Assembly: GCA_021890795.1 (NCBI GenBank) | Contig: JAKKUO010000014.1 | Span: forward strand, 1-47,501 | Length of the DNA stretch: 47,501 nucleotides | Direction: 5' to 3' | DNA from: Bacillota bacterium | GTDB taxonomy: Bacteria; Bacillota; Sulfobacillia; Symbiobacteriales; ZC4RG38 | Shown: piece after piece, positions 25,855-34,991 of the stretch | Layout of the letters: every line of letters begins with the position of its first letter | How positions within the stretch are numbered: the stretch's first letter is position 1 | Translations under genes and position numbers: made by a program | The notes under the pieces: generated by a model | Databases searched by the model: none | Told to the model about the DNA's origin: nothing | What the model saw: only the letters and a program-made list of their open reading frames with translations

Positions 25855-26732
25855 CAGTCCTGACTCCTCCTTTCCCTGGGGGCCCCAGAGACCCCCAGCG
25901 CACAGGCCGGGGCTCCACTTTCCTCCCGGCCACCATCCAGCAGGGCAAGGGCCAGGTGGAGGAGGTAGCGGCGAAAGCGCGGGAGGGCCGCTACTCCCTC
26001 CTCCCCGGCCAGGCGCCAGCGCACCCCGGGGTACGTACGGGAGAGGCGGATCCGCGTCTGCCGCACCTGCCGGAGCACCGCGCCTGGGAAGAGGAGGTAA
26101 GGCAGCACCCACACCTCCGCTGCCCCCGCCGACACGCACCGCTCAGCCGCCTCTGCCAGGGTCGGCTGCCCGACTGCGGCAAAGCACGGCACCACCGGTT
26201 CCCGCACTGCCGCCGCGAACGCCTCGGCCAGGGCACAAAAGGCCCGCTGGCCCTCGGGGACCGACGTGCCGCGCCCCACCAGCAGGATCGCCCTGGACAC
26301 CTTGGGGACTCCCCGGGCCCCCGCCACCTGCGGGGGCCCGCCCTGAACCGGGCCAGCGGCCGCCTGGCCCGCGGCCGCGGTCAGGGCATCGGTCAGGGCC
26401 CGCAACAGGAGGGGCCCGGGGTCAATGCCACGGGCCGCCACCCAGTGGACCCCCGGGTGCTGGCCCTGGATCGCCGCATAGAGGGCCGGCACGTCCCGGG
26501 TCCGGTGGCCACCGGCGAGGAGCAACAGGGGGAGGATCCCGGCCCGCCGGACCCCCGCGGCCGCCAGGGCAGCGGCCGCCTCCGCCACCGCCGGGCGCTG
26601 GTGTTCCAGGTAGCCCACGGCCACCGGCACCCCAGCGAGCCGCCGGGTGAGCCATGCCACCAGGTCCGCTGCCGAACGCTGGGCCTCCGGCTCCGGAGAA
26701 CCGTGCGCGATGAGCAGGAGCCCCGCCGCCAT
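25854..26732 (-). CDS. CbiX-type sirohydrochlorin chelatase, two-domain
   Basis: A 292-residue protein with two CbiX-like halves. The first (1-125) has the catalytic LLIAHGSPEPEAQ (His10) and PLLLLAGGH. The second (about 145-270) has ILLVGRGTSVPEG, where the usual His is Arg or Gly, and VLPYLLFPGAVL, and therefore probably has only part of the metal site. The family inserts Co2+ or Fe2+ into sirohydrochlorin. With cobA and sulfite reductase nearby, ferrochelation for siroheme is likely, but cobalt cannot be excluded. ATG 26732 has GGAGGTG 8 nt upstream. No precorrin-2 dehydrogenase gene is visible. Confidence 0.85.
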   Translation of the reverse strand: MAAGLLLIAHGSPEPEAQRSAADLVAWLTRRLAGVPVAVGYLEHQRPAVAEAAAALAAAGVRRAGILPLLLLAGGHRTRDVPALYAAIQGQHPGVHWVAARGIDPGPLLLRALTDALTAAAGQAAAGPVQGGPPQVAGARGVPKVSRAILLVGRGTSVPEGQRAFCALAEAFAAAVREPVVPCFAAVGQPTLAEAAERCVSAGAAEVWVLPYLLFPGAVLRQVRQTRIRLSRTYPGVRWRLAGEEGVAALPRFRRYLLHLALALLDGGREESGAPACALGVSGAPRERRSQD

Positions 26733-26772
26733 CTCCGCACCACCTCCAGGACTGCCCCGCCCCGGTAGCCCC

Positions 26773-27870
26773 TCACCCGCCGGCCGCCGCGGCGTCGGGC
26801 CCCTGCCCGCTGCCCCCCGCCGGTGCCGCCTGCCGGAGGGCCGCCAGGGTGCGGAGGCCGGCGCCGCTGGCCAGCACCGCGGCCGCCCGCTCCACGCACC
26901 TCGCCAGACGCTCCTCCTTTCCCCCCGCAAACAACAGCAGCCCCGCCGACAGGGCCACCATCGACCGGAGGGGCTCCGGGCCGCCCCCGGCCAGGAGTTC
27001 TTCGGTCAGCGCCGCGGTCTCCGGGAGGCCGAGGGGCGGCACCTCGGCTGAGAGGACCCGGCGGAGGCCCAGCTCCTCTACCGGCACCCGCAGGGGCTCG
27101 ACGGCCCCCGGGCGGACCCGGAAGCCTACGACCGGGTGCAGCGGCGCCACGTCCACCCCGCCGTCCCGCTCCTGCAGCAGCAGGAATGCCGGCGCCCACC
27201 CCTCCTGCCCGGCCAGACGGGCCAGGACGTGGGCCAGCCGCTCCAAGTAGTTGAGGTGAAAGGCCCCCGCCACCATGGCCCCGGCCCCCAGGGGGTCCAC
27301 AAACTTCTCCACCGCCTGGGCCACCGTGCGCATGCCGAGGGGCACCCGCAGGGCTGAGAGGCGGGCCAGTGCCGGCGCGGCGTGGACCTGACGCCACACC
27401 ACCAGCCCCGCCTGCCGGAGGACCCGGGACACGTCGGCCGGAGCCAGGTCCACCGCCACCCCCAGGCGGCGGAAGACGTCCACCTCGGTGAGGGGAAACC
27501 GCACCTGGTCGCCCCCCAGCCCCACACAGGCGACGGGCAGGCCCGCGGCTGCCGCCACGCACAGAGCCGCCGGCGCCGCCAGGAAGTGGTGCCCCTTGCC
27601 GCTGGTGGCCCCGCAGGTGAGCACCAGCCCCGGCGGCAGCGGCCCCGGTACCCGCCGCAGGCTGGCGGCGGTAGCCCGCAAGCAGCCCTCCAGCTCCGCG
27701 GCCGTCTCCCCCTTCAGCCGCCAGGCCGCCAGCAACGCCCCCAACTGAACGTCCAGCAACTCGCCCCGGAGGGCCCGCTCCCAGAGCCACCGGGCCTCGT
27801 CGGCGGTCAGGTCCTGCTTGGTCTTTTCACCGCTGGCGATCTTTTTGATGAGTTGCGACACCCGATACAA
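26773..27870 (-). CDS. TrpD2/YbiB-like protein (anthranilate phosphoribosyltransferase fold)
   Basis: A 365-residue protein related to the nucleoside-phosphorylase/TrpD family: an N-terminal helical domain (IASGEKTKQDLTADEARWL) and an alpha/beta domain. The phosphate-binding loop, GTGGD in true TrpD, here reads TCGATSGKGHH (about 85-95), and the KHGN-type motif is missing, so anthranilate transfer is unlikely. YbiB/TrpD2 proteins bind nucleic acid and their role is unclear. The start is uncertain: TTG 27870 or GTG 27861. It sits between the PLP enzymes and cbiX-cobA in one operon, which links it to methionine or siroheme supply. Confidence 0.75.
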   Translation of the reverse strand: MYRVSQLIKKIASGEKTKQDLTADEARWLWERALRGELLDVQLGALLAAWRLKGETAAELEGCLRATAASLRRVPGPLPPGLVLTCGATSGKGHHFLAAPAALCVAAAAGLPVACVGLGGDQVRFPLTEVDVFRRLGVAVDLAPADVSRVLRQAGLVVWRQVHAAPALARLSALRVPLGMRTVAQAVEKFVDPLGAGAMVAGAFHLNYLERLAHVLARLAGQEGWAPAFLLLQERDGGVDVAPLHPVVGFRVRPGAVEPLRVPVEELGLRRVLSAEVPPLGLPETAALTEELLAGGGPEPLRSMVALSAGLLLFAGGKEERLARCVERAAAVLASGAGLRTLAALRQAAPAGGSGQGPDAAAAGG

Positions 27871-27909
27871 CGCCGTTCCCCCGCTTCCTCACCCCTGGCA
27901 TCCCCCGAC

Positions 27910-29121
27910 CTACCCGGAAGGGCCGCGCCGGGTCACCGGGCCAGCGCCGGCGGAGACGGCCCGCTCTGCTGCCGCCAGGGCCTGGGCCAGGTCGGCGATG
28001 AGGTCCTCGGGCGCCTCCAGCCCCACCGAGAGCCGGAGGAGGCTGTCGTCGATGCCCCGCCGCTCCCGCTCCGCTGGCGGCAGGCTGGCGTGGCTGTGGT
28101 AGGCCGGCACGGTGATGATGCTCTCCACCGCCCCCAGGCTCACCCCCAGCAGGGGCAGGCGGAGGGCCCGCAGGAAGGGGCGGGTGAGGCGTCCGTCCAC
28201 CAGCCGGAAGGAGAGGACAGCGCCAAAGCCGCCCAAGGCCCGGGCCAGCTCGTAGCCGGGGTGGTCCGGCAAACCAGGGTAGTAGACAGCAGCCACCAGG
28301 GGGTGGTCCCGCAGCCACTGGGCCACGGCCAGGGCCGTGGCCTGCTGCCGCTGCACCCGCAGGGGGAGGGTCTTCAGCCCCCGCATGAGCAGAAAGCAGT
28401 CCTGGGGCCCCAGCACCGCCCCCACGGCGTTCTGCACAAAGGCCACCGCCGCGGCCGCTTCCCGGTCCCGCACCGCCACCGTGCCCGCCACCAGGTCCGA
28501 GTGGCCGCCCAGGTACTTGGTGGCGCTGTGGACCACCGCATCGGCCCCAAGGGCCAGGGGGCGGCACAGGGCAGGGCTCAGGAAGGTGTTGTCGACCCAC
28601 AGCCGTACCCCCCGGGACCTGGCCAGTTCCGCCAGGGCCGGGAGGTCGGCCACCTGCAGGAAGGGGTTGGAGAGGCTCTCCACCCAAATGGCCCGGGTGT
28701 TGGGCCGGATGGCAGCCACCACCGCCTCGGGGTCGCATGTATCGGTGAAGGTGACCGCCAGCCCCCACCGGGCCAGCACCCGGGTGAGGAGCCGGTAGGT
28801 GCCCCCGTAGCAGTCCGCGGTCACCACCACGTGGTCACCGGCGCCCAGGGTGAGAAAGAGGCTGGCGATGGCCGCCATCCCCGACGCAAAGGCGAAGGCC
28901 CCCGCGGCCCCTTCCAGGGCCGCCAGCGCCCCCTCCAGGGCGGCCCGGGTGGGATTCCCGGAGCGGGCGTAGTCGTAGGGCCCCGGCTCGTCCAGGCCGG
29001 GCTGGTGAAAGGTGGAGGTCTGGTAGATGGGCACGGCCGCCGCGCCGGTGGCCGGATCCAGTTCGTGGCCCGTGTGCAGGCACAGGGTGGCCAGGTCCCA
29101 GGGCTGAGGCTGCCGGCTCAT
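27910..29121 (-). CDS. Cys/Met metabolism PLP enzyme, probable cystathionine beta-lyase
   Basis: A 403-residue gamma-family PLP enzyme. Motifs: IYQTSTFHQ, YARSGNPTR, FASGMAAI, YGGTYRLL, WVESLSNPFL, WVDNTFLSPAL and the PLP-binding SATKYLGGHSD with Lys202. It should act on cystathionine or O-acylhomoserine. By analogy with the metI-metC pair of Bacillus it is the second, lyase-like enzyme, but sequence reading does not separate MetB, MetC and CGL types. ATG 29121 overlaps the previous gene by 4 nt. It is under the SAM-I riboswitch. Confidence 0.9.
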   Translation of the reverse strand: MSRQPQPWDLATLCLHTGHELDPATGAAAVPIYQTSTFHQPGLDEPGPYDYARSGNPTRAALEGALAALEGAAGAFAFASGMAAIASLFLTLGAGDHVVVTADCYGGTYRLLTRVLARWGLAVTFTDTCDPEAVVAAIRPNTRAIWVESLSNPFLQVADLPALAELARSRGVRLWVDNTFLSPALCRPLALGADAVVHSATKYLGGHSDLVAGTVAVRDREAAAAVAFVQNAVGAVLGPQDCFLLMRGLKTLPLRVQRQQATALAVAQWLRDHPLVAAVYYPGLPDHPGYELARALGGFGAVLSFRLVDGRLTRPFLRALRLPLLGVSLGAVESIITVPAYHSHASLPPAERERRGIDDSLLRLSVGLEAPEDLIADLAQALAAAERAVSAGAGPVTRRGPSG

Positions 29122-30374
29122 GCCCCGTCCCCCCCGGCGGCGGCCGGCGCCGGCGCAGCCCCGGCCCAGGCGGTCCCGTCGGCCAGTGTCTCGGCCCACT
29201 CCGCCGGCCAGGGCGGCGCCTCCCCGCCCAGGGCCCGGGCCAGGTCCGCGACCAGGTCGGCCGGGTCCTCCACCCCCACGCTCAGCCGGAGAAGCCGGTC
29301 ACTGATGCCAAGGGCCCGCCGCTCCGCCGCCGGGATGTCGGCGTGGGTCTGGGTCCACGGGTAGGTGATGAGGGTCTCCACGCCCCCCAGGCTCTCGGCG
29401 AAGAGGATGAGCTCCACCCGGGAGAGCACCTCCGCCACCCGTCCGGGGCTGTCCACCTCGAAGGCGAGCATGGCGCCGGGGCCGGCGGCCTGGGCGGCGT
29501 GGAGGGCCGCGCCGGGGTGGCCGGAGAGGCCCGGGTAGTAGACCCGGGTCACCCGCGGGTGCTGGCTAAGCCACCGGGCCAGAAGAGTGGCGTTGGCCTG
29601 GGCCCGGGCCAGCCGGAGGTGCAGGGTCTTCAGACCCCGCAGGGTGAGCCAGGCGTCCTGCGGGCCGAGGATGGCGCCCGCCGCGTTCTGGTACCAGGCG
29701 ATGCGCTCCGCCAGCTCCGGCGTCCGGCAGACCACGGCGCCGGCCACCACATCGTTGTGACCCGCCAGGTACTTGGTGGCGCTGTACACCACCAGGTCGG
29801 CACCCAGGTCCAGGGGCCGCTGCAAGAGCGGCGTCATGAAGGTGTTGTCCACCGCCAGCAGGACCCCGGCCTGGCGGGCCAACTGCGCCAGGGCCCGGAG
29901 GTCGGCGATGCGCAGGCACGGGTTGGTGGGCGTCTCCACCAGGATCAGCCTGGTCTGGGGCGTGAGGGCGGCCGCGACCTGAGCCGTGTCGCTGGTGTCC
30001 ACAAAGGTGACCCGGATGCCCCGCTCTTCGGCGTACCGGAAGAGGCGGTAGGTGCCCCCGTAGAGGTCCCACGTCAGCACCACGTGGTCCCCGGGCCGCA
30101 GGAGGCTCAGCACCGCCTGTACCGCGGCCATACCCGAGGCGAAGGCGCTGGCCCCCGCCCCGCCCTCCAGAGCGGCCAGGGCTTCCTCCAGAGCGCTGCG
30201 GGTGGGGTTTTTGGTGCGGGAGTAGTCGTACCCGGTAGACTGACCCAGCCCCGGGTGCTGGAAGGTGGCGCACTGGTAGATGGGCATGCTCACCGCCCCC
30301 GTCTGGGGGTCACGGCGGACGCCGGCGTGGACCGCACGGGTGGCCAGGCGCCAGCAGCTGAGCGTACAGGCCAT
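29118..30374 (-). CDS. Cys/Met metabolism PLP enzyme, probable cystathionine gamma-synthase
   Basis: A 418-residue paralogue of the next gene. Motifs: IYQCATFQHPGL, YSRTKNPTR, FASGMAAVQ, YGGTYRLF, LVETPTNPCLRI, VDNTFMTPLLQ and the PLP-binding SATKYLAGHND with Lys201. It probably makes cystathionine from O-acylhomoserine and cysteine, or homocysteine by direct sulfhydrylation with sulfide from the adjacent assimilation operon. ATG 30374 follows an AGGAGG-rich leader. First gene after the SAM-I riboswitch, so shut off when SAM is high. The C-terminal 30 residues are Ala/Pro-rich. Confidence 0.9.
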   Translation of the reverse strand: MACTLSCWRLATRAVHAGVRRDPQTGAVSMPIYQCATFQHPGLGQSTGYDYSRTKNPTRSALEEALAALEGGAGASAFASGMAAVQAVLSLLRPGDHVVLTWDLYGGTYRLFRYAEERGIRVTFVDTSDTAQVAAALTPQTRLILVETPTNPCLRIADLRALAQLARQAGVLLAVDNTFMTPLLQRPLDLGADLVVYSATKYLAGHNDVVAGAVVCRTPELAERIAWYQNAAGAILGPQDAWLTLRGLKTLHLRLARAQANATLLARWLSQHPRVTRVYYPGLSGHPGAALHAAQAAGPGAMLAFEVDSPGRVAEVLSRVELILFAESLGGVETLITYPWTQTHADIPAAERRALGISDRLLRLSVGVEDPADLVADLARALGGEAPPWPAEWAETLADGTAWAGAAPAPAAAGGDGA

Positions 30375-30492
30375 GCTCCTCTCCCCTCCTGCACTGCAGG
30401 ATCCGGAAACGGGCCAGGTAGACTGCGGCCGTCGGGTTGCGGGCGACACCGATGGCAAAGTCGGTGGGCGCCTCCACTTCCCGACCTGGACA

Positions 30493-30529
30493 GAACAAAC
30501 AGAAACGCCCTTCCGGGAAGGAAGGGCGT
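30493..30529 (-). terminator. Terminator of the SAM-I riboswitch
   Basis: A 10-bp perfect stem (30505-30514 with 30520-30529), a 5-nt loop, then on the minus strand TTTCTGTTTGTTC. It lies 22 nt after the aptamer, as expected of a transcriptional OFF switch. Confidence 0.9.
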
Positions 30530-30551
30530 CCGTGCGCGTCGCTCCCCCTCC

Positions 30552-30671
30552 CCGCATCTCTCGGTCCTCCGGGAGTGCCGGAGGCCGCAGGATTTGGCAC
30601 CGCTGCAGCGACGGATCGCTGCCGGTTGCCGGGCGTCATCGGGCCAGTCCCTCAGCCAGCTCTCGATACGG
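30552..30671 (-). promoter_or_regulatory. SAM-I riboswitch (S-box) aptamer
   Basis: The minus strand carries the S-box core in order: P1 5' arm CCGTATC, GAGAG, GAGGGACTGGCCC, GATGACGCCCGGCAACC, GGTGCCAAATCCTGC, a P4 hairpin, GAGAGATG and the P1 3' arm GATGCGG. P1 closes with 6 Watson-Crick pairs and one wobble. The P3 stem (CAGCGATCCGTCGCTG) is also plausible. SAM binding would favour the terminator at 30493-30529 and stop transcription of the five downstream genes. Confidence 0.97.
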
Positions 30672-30696
30672 TGGGAGTGTTCAATTGTCTCAATTT

Positions 30697-30725
30697 ATGT
30701 TACCATCCTACGCGCCCGTTGGCAA
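30697..30725 (-). promoter_or_regulatory. Promoter of the SAM-riboswitch operon
   Basis: On the minus strand TTGCCA (30720-30725) and TAACAT (30697-30702) with a 17-nt spacer. The start point would be near 30690, about 20 nt before the aptamer. Confidence 0.7.
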
Positions 30726-30798
30726 TACCATTATGCCGATCCGATTTCCCCTTTTTCCCGCGGCCCCATGGAGCGGCTCTTGGGCCAGGGCCGCCCCG

Positions 30799-31479
30799 TC
30801 AGATCTCCCCGAGGAGCCTCAGCCCCCGGGCCAGCTTGCTCTCCCCCGCCGGCTTCAGGTAGCCGCCGGCGGCCTGCACCAGCAGGGACTCCAGCTCCCG
30901 GAGGACCTCCTCCCCGGTGTCCGCCAGGGCCTCCACCTCCACGTCGTGGAAGACCGGCTCCCCCCGGACGTTCCGGTAGACCACCCGGTCCAGGGAGAGG
31001 GTGGCCACGGGCAGGCGGCCAGGCAGCCGGAGCACCGGGCGGCTCACCCGCCGGGTTTCGGTGAGCAGCACCGGCTCCAGCCCCCCGGTGGGCTCCCCGG
31101 CCAGCAGGGCGTCCACCATCGGCCGGGCCTCCGGGGGCAGGAGACCGTCTTCCTGGAGAAGGGCCACCGCCCGGCCCAGGCTTTCCCGGTCCAGCCGCTG
31201 CTCAAACTCCTCCCGCTGGGCGAGCCCCCCGTCCCGGCGCACCGAACGCTTGACGGTGATCCAGGGCTGGCCGTCCTGGATCCGCACCCGCATCCCCACC
31301 CGGGCCTGGCGCAGCCGCCGATCCGGGGTGTCGTAGTAGAGGTCCCGGATGGTCACCGGGGTCGCCGCCCCCAGGAGGTACCGGCCCTCCAGGTCCGGCA
31401 GCCCCGCCAGCTGCACCAGGATCTCGACTGGGTCCACCGGGGCCTCCGGCATCGCCGTCAGCTTGATCTCCAGTTCCAC
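30799..31479 (-). CDS. CYTH-domain protein (triphosphate tunnel metalloenzyme)
   Basis: A 226-residue CYTH protein. It begins with the signature ExExK motif as MELEIKL (Glu2, Glu4, Lys6), then IRDLYYDTPD, ARVGMRVRIQDGQPWITVK, and basic/acidic strands alternating through the tunnel (VATLSLDRVVYRN, FHDVEVEAL). Members hydrolyse triphosphates, and some are thiamine triphosphatases or adenylate cyclases; the substrate here is unknown. It lies 121 nt downstream of hemW on the same strand and ahead of the methionine promoter. Confidence 0.88.
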   Translation of the reverse strand: MELEIKLTAMPEAPVDPVEILVQLAGLPDLEGRYLLGAATPVTIRDLYYDTPDRRLRQARVGMRVRIQDGQPWITVKRSVRRDGGLAQREEFEQRLDRESLGRAVALLQEDGLLPPEARPMVDALLAGEPTGGLEPVLLTETRRVSRPVLRLPGRLPVATLSLDRVVYRNVRGEPVFHDVEVEALADTGEEVLRELESLLVQAAGGYLKPAGESKLARGLRLLGEI

Positions 31480-31600
31480 CGCCGCGCCCCTCCTACCCGC
31501 AGAGATTGCCGCATGGGCCCCGCCAGGATGGCCGTCGCAGGGCCTACGCCACCCGTCCGGTCCCCTTCCCGGCGATTCCCTACACCTTCCGGGCGATCCC

Positions 31601-32815
31601 CTACAGCAGAAACTCCGCCCAGACCCGGTTCCCCAGGCGCCGGCCCCGGGGGGTGAGCCGCCAGCGGCCGCCGCTCCGGTCCAGAAGCCCCTCCCGCTCC
31701 AGCCGCTCCCCCACCGGGCCGTAGACCTCCCTGAGCTCCCGGCCGAACCGGGCCCGGAACTCCTCCTCTCCGACGCCCTCCCAGGTCCGGAGCCCCAGGA
31801 TCATGGTCTCCTCCATCTGACCCTTCAGGTCGATGGCCTCACCCCCGGCCAGGGGCCAGCGCCCCGCGGCCACCGCCGCCTCGTACTCGGCGGGCAGGGC
31901 GAGGTTCCACAGCCGCACCTCCCCCGGCGGCAGACCCACGGCCCCGGGGACCTCCCCGGCGGCGTCCCGGGGGAGAGGGGATAGGAGGTGGGAGTGGGCT
32001 CCGGCCCCCAGCCCCAGCCACTCCCCGTTCCGCCAGTAGTTCAGGTTGTGCTGGCACCGGTAGCCGGGCCGGGCGTAGTTGCTCACCTCGTACCGCTCGT
32101 ACCCCGCGGCCCCCAGCACCGCCTCCGCGAGCCGGTCCATCTCCTCTTCCTCCTCCTCCGGCGGCAAGGGGAGGCGCCCCTCCTGGTAGAGCCGGTAAAA
32201 GGCGGTGCCCTCCTCGATCATCAGGCTGTAGGCGGAGATGTGCTCCGGCCCGAGGCCCACCGCCGCCCGGAGGCTCTCTTCGAAGTCCGCGACCGTCTGC
32301 CCCGGCAGGCCGTACATCAGATCCAGGTTCAGGTTGGCAAACCCCGCCCGCCGGGCGGCCGCCACCGCCTCGTAGACCTCCTGGACGGTGTGGAGCCGCC
32401 CCAGCCGCCGCAGCAGGTGGTCCTGGAAGGCCTGCACCCCGAAGCTCACCCGGTTGGCCCCGGCCTGCCGGGCCCGGGCGAGCTTCTCCCCCTCGGTGTC
32501 CAGGGTGCCGGGGTTGGCCTCCACGGTGAACTCCGCACCGGGGGCGACGGGGAAGAGCTCGTAGACCCGCCGGATCAGCCGCTCCAGCAGGTCCGCGGGC
32601 AGGAGGGAGGGTGTGCCGCCGCCGACAAAGACTGTCGGCACGGTGACGGTCTCGTCCAGGAGGGCGGCGTACCGCTCCATCTCCCGCTCCAGGGCCCGGA
32701 GGTACCGCTCGTGGTCGTCCCGGCGGGAGAAGGCGTAGGAGTTGAAGTCGCAGTAGCCGCACTTCTGGGCGCAGTACGGGATGTGCAGATAGAGGGCGAT
32801 GGGGCGCACGGCCAC
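31601..32815 (-). CDS. hemW: Radical SAM family heme chaperone HemW
   Basis: A 404-residue radical-SAM protein. It has IALYLHIPYCAQKCGYCDF with the CxxxCxxC cluster motif, FVGGGTPSLLP, VEANPGTL and the GVQAFQDHLLRRLGR stretch, plus the HemW C-terminal domain. Once called coproporphyrinogen dehydrogenase-like, the family is now seen as heme chaperones. GTG 32815, with GGGAGG 4 nt upstream, is chosen; GTG 32809 is a weaker alternative. The lepA-hemW order is standard for Firmicutes, with the heat-shock operon often next; here it is elsewhere. Confidence 0.93.
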   Translation of the reverse strand: MAVRPIALYLHIPYCAQKCGYCDFNSYAFSRRDDHERYLRALEREMERYAALLDETVTVPTVFVGGGTPSLLPADLLERLIRRVYELFPVAPGAEFTVEANPGTLDTEGEKLARARQAGANRVSFGVQAFQDHLLRRLGRLHTVQEVYEAVAAARRAGFANLNLDLMYGLPGQTVADFEESLRAAVGLGPEHISAYSLMIEEGTAFYRLYQEGRLPLPPEEEEEEMDRLAEAVLGAAGYERYEVSNYARPGYRCQHNLNYWRNGEWLGLGAGAHSHLLSPLPRDAAGEVPGAVGLPPGEVRLWNLALPAEYEAAVAAGRWPLAGGEAIDLKGQMEETMILGLRTWEGVGEEEFRARFGRELREVYGPVGERLEREGLLDRSGGRWRLTPRGRRLGNRVWAEFLL

Positions 32816-32837
32816 TCTCCCTCCCCTCCGAACAGGC

Positions 32838-32875
32838 CCGTGCCCCCGGCCGGTCCGGCGCCGGCGGGGGCACGG
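32838..32875 (-). other. Strong hairpin between lepA and hemW, no U-tract
   Basis: CCGTGCCCCCG (32838-32848) pairs with CGGGGGCACGG (32865-32875), an 11-bp perfect stem with further pairs in the loop. It is followed by G+C-rich sequence on the minus strand. Confidence 0.5.
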
Positions 32876-32904
32876 TCTGACGCGTCCGCACAGGCCCCAC
32901 GGTC

Positions 32905-34713
32905 TTACTCTTCCTCGTCGGCCCGCAGGACCGCCATGAACGCCTCCTGGGGGATCTCGACCCGGCCCACTTGCTTCAGCCGCTTCTTGCCTTCCTTCTG
33001 CTTCTCCAGGAGCTTCTTCTTCCGGGTGACGTCGCCGCCGTAGCACTTGGCCAGGACGTCCTTCCGGAGGGCCCGGATGGTCTCCCGGGCGATGATCCGG
33101 CTGCCGATGGCCGCCTGGATCGGCACTTCGAACTGCTGCCTGGGGATCAGCTCCCGGAGCTTCTGCACCAGGGCCCGGCCCCGGCGCTCGGCCTTGTCCC
33201 GGTGGACGATGACCGACAGGGCATCCACCGGCTCCCCGTTGACCAGGATGTCCATCTTCACCAGGTTCCCCGGCTCGTACCCGATCATCTCGTAGTCCAG
33301 GGAGGCGTAGCCCCGGCTCCGGGTCTTCAGCTGGTCAAAGAAGTCGTACATGATCTCCGCCAGGGGCAGTTTGTAGGTCAGCAGCACCCGGGTCGGGCTG
33401 AGGTACTCCATGTTGAGAAGCTGCCCCCGGCGGTCCTGGCAGAGCTCCATCAGGGCGCCCACGTACTCGCTGGGGGTGATGATCTGAGCCTTCACCATGG
33501 GCTCCTCGATCCGCTCGATCTGGGTGGGCGGCGGCATCTTGGCCGGGTTCTCCACCCACTCCACCTGGCCGTCGGTCTTGACCACCCGGTAGACGACGTT
33601 GGGAGCGGTGGCGATGAGGTTCAGGCCGAACTCCCGCTCCAGCCGCTCCTGGACGATGTCCATGTGCAGGAGCCCCAGGAACCCGCACCGGAAGCCGAAG
33701 CCCAGGGCGGCGGAGGTCTCGGGCTCAAAGTGGAGAGCCGCGTCGTTGAGCTGCAGCTTCTCCAGGGCCTCCCGCAGGTCGTCGTAGTCGCTGGAGTCCA
33801 CGGGGTAGAGGCCCGTGAAGACCATGGGCGTCGCCTTCCGGAACCCGGGCACCGGCTCGGGGGCCGGGTTGTCCGCGTGGGTGATGGTATCCCCTACCCG
33901 GACGTCCTTCACATCCCGGATGGTTGCGGCGAGAGCCCCCACCTCACCGGCGTGGAGCTCCTGGACCGGGGTGAGGTGCGGCTTGAAGACGTAGAGCTCG
34001 TCCACCTCGAAGTCCTTCCCCACCCCCATCATCCGGATCCGGTCCCCCACCCGGAGGGTACCGTCGAAGATCCGGAAGTAAGCGATGACGCCCTTGTAGG
34101 AGTCGTAGAAGGAGTCGTAGATGAGGGCCTTCAGGGGAGCCTCGGGATCCCCGCTGGGGGGCGGGATCAGGTGCACCACCGCCTCCAGGATCTCCCGGGT
34201 GCCGATCCCCTCCTTGGCCGAGGCCAGGATCGCGGTGGACGGGTCGAGGCCGATGACATCGGCGATCTCCTGCCGGACCCGCTCCGGGTCGGCGTTGGGC
34301 AGGTCGATCTTATTGATCACTGGTATGATCTCAAGATTTTGCTCAAGGGCCATGTAGACGTTGGCCAGGGTCTGGGCCTCAATCCCCTGGGAGGCGTCCA
34401 CCACCAGGAGGGCCCCTTCGCAGGCCTTCAGGGCCCGGCTGACCTCGTAGGTGAAGTCCACGTGCCCCGGGGTGTCGATCAGGTTCAGGATGTACCGGTG
34501 GCCGTCGCTGGCGGTGTACTCCATGCGGACCGAGTTGGCCTTGATGGTGATGCCCCGTTCCCGCTCCAGCTCCATGGTGTCCAGGAGCTGGTCCTTCATC
34601 TCCCGCTTGGTCAGGGTACCGGTGTACTCGATCAGCCGGTCCGCCAGGGTGCTCTTCCCATGGTCGATGTGAGCTATAATACAAAAATTCCGTATATGGT
34701 TCCTGTCAACCAT
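32905..34713 (-). CDS. lepA: Elongation factor 4 (LepA)
   Basis: A 602-residue translational GTPase. G motifs are [22 protein letters not shown] and [12 protein letters not shown]. Domains II, III and V follow, and the LepA-specific C-terminal domain ends with [21 protein letters not shown] and a basic tail, the ribosome-contacting part. The length matches the family. ATG 34713 is the family start; GGGAGG lies 14 nt upstream, a rather long spacing. An extended -10 promoter is at 34756-34785. Confidence 0.97.
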   Translation of the reverse strand: MVDRNHIRNFCIIAHIDHGKSTLADRLIEYTGTLTKREMKDQLLDTMELERERGITIKANSVRMEYTASDGHRYILNLIDTPGHVDFTYEVSRALKACEGALLVVDASQGIEAQTLANVYMALEQNLEIIPVINKIDLPNADPERVRQEIADVIGLDPSTAILASAKEGIGTREILEAVVHLIPPPSGDPEAPLKALIYDSFYDSYKGVIAYFRIFDGTLRVGDRIRMMGVGKDFEVDELYVFKPHLTPVQELHAGEVGALAATIRDVKDVRVGDTITHADNPAPEPVPGFRKATPMVFTGLYPVDSSDYDDLREALEKLQLNDAALHFEPETSAALGFGFRCGFLGLLHMDIVQERLEREFGLNLIATAPNVVYRVVKTDGQVEWVENPAKMPPPTQIERIEEPMVKAQIITPSEYVGALMELCQDRRGQLLNMEYLSPTRVLLTYKLPLAEIMYDFFDQLKTRSRGYASLDYEMIGYEPGNLVKMDILVNGEPVDALSVIVHRDKAERRGRALVQKLRELIPRQQFEVPIQAAIGSRIIARETIRALRKDVLAKCYGGDVTRKKKLLEKQKEGKKRLKQVGRVEIPQEAFMAVLRADEEE

Positions 34714-34755
34714 GACCGAAAGCCGCGCCTCCCAATCCCCATGGGCCTTCGAATT

Positions 34756-34785
34756 ATTATACCAACCGGGTTGCCGCCGGTACAA
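34756..34785 (-). promoter_or_regulatory. Extended -10 promoter of lepA
   Basis: On the minus strand TGG precedes a perfect TATAAT (34756-34761), an extended -10. The -35 is weak: TTGTAC at 34780-34785 with an 18-nt spacer. The start point would be near 34749. A 9-bp perfect dyad at 34794-34824 lies just upstream, between the divergent promoters. Confidence 0.75.
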
Positions 34786-34910
34786 CGGACGCTGCCCGGG
34801 GCCGGCGGAGGCCGAGCCCCGGGCATCCGGTCCGAGAGCCCCAGGACCAGAGGAGCGGAAGCAGATAGAACGGTTTTATGATTGCGGAGGAATGTAAAAA
34901 GTATTTTTCT

Positions 34911-34939
34911 TTGATCTTGTTGGCGTTTGGATTTATAGT
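34911..34939 (+). promoter_or_regulatory. Promoter of the XRE regulator gene
   Basis: TTGATC (34911-34916) and TATAGT (34934-34939) with a 17-nt spacer, in an A+T-rich patch unlike its surroundings. The start point would be near 34946, which rules out an upstream start codon and supports GTG 34992. Confidence 0.75.
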
Positions 34940-34991
34940 AATGGCACCAAACCGTTGGCTGCGCAACCCGCGCGGAGGGAGGCAAGGCCCA

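Noticed and set aside
34878-34991. Longer N-terminus of the XRE regulator starting at 34878 or 34941
   Set aside because: The promoter at 34911-34939 overlaps it, there is no ribosome binding site, and the encoded hydrophobic stretch is translated promoter DNA.
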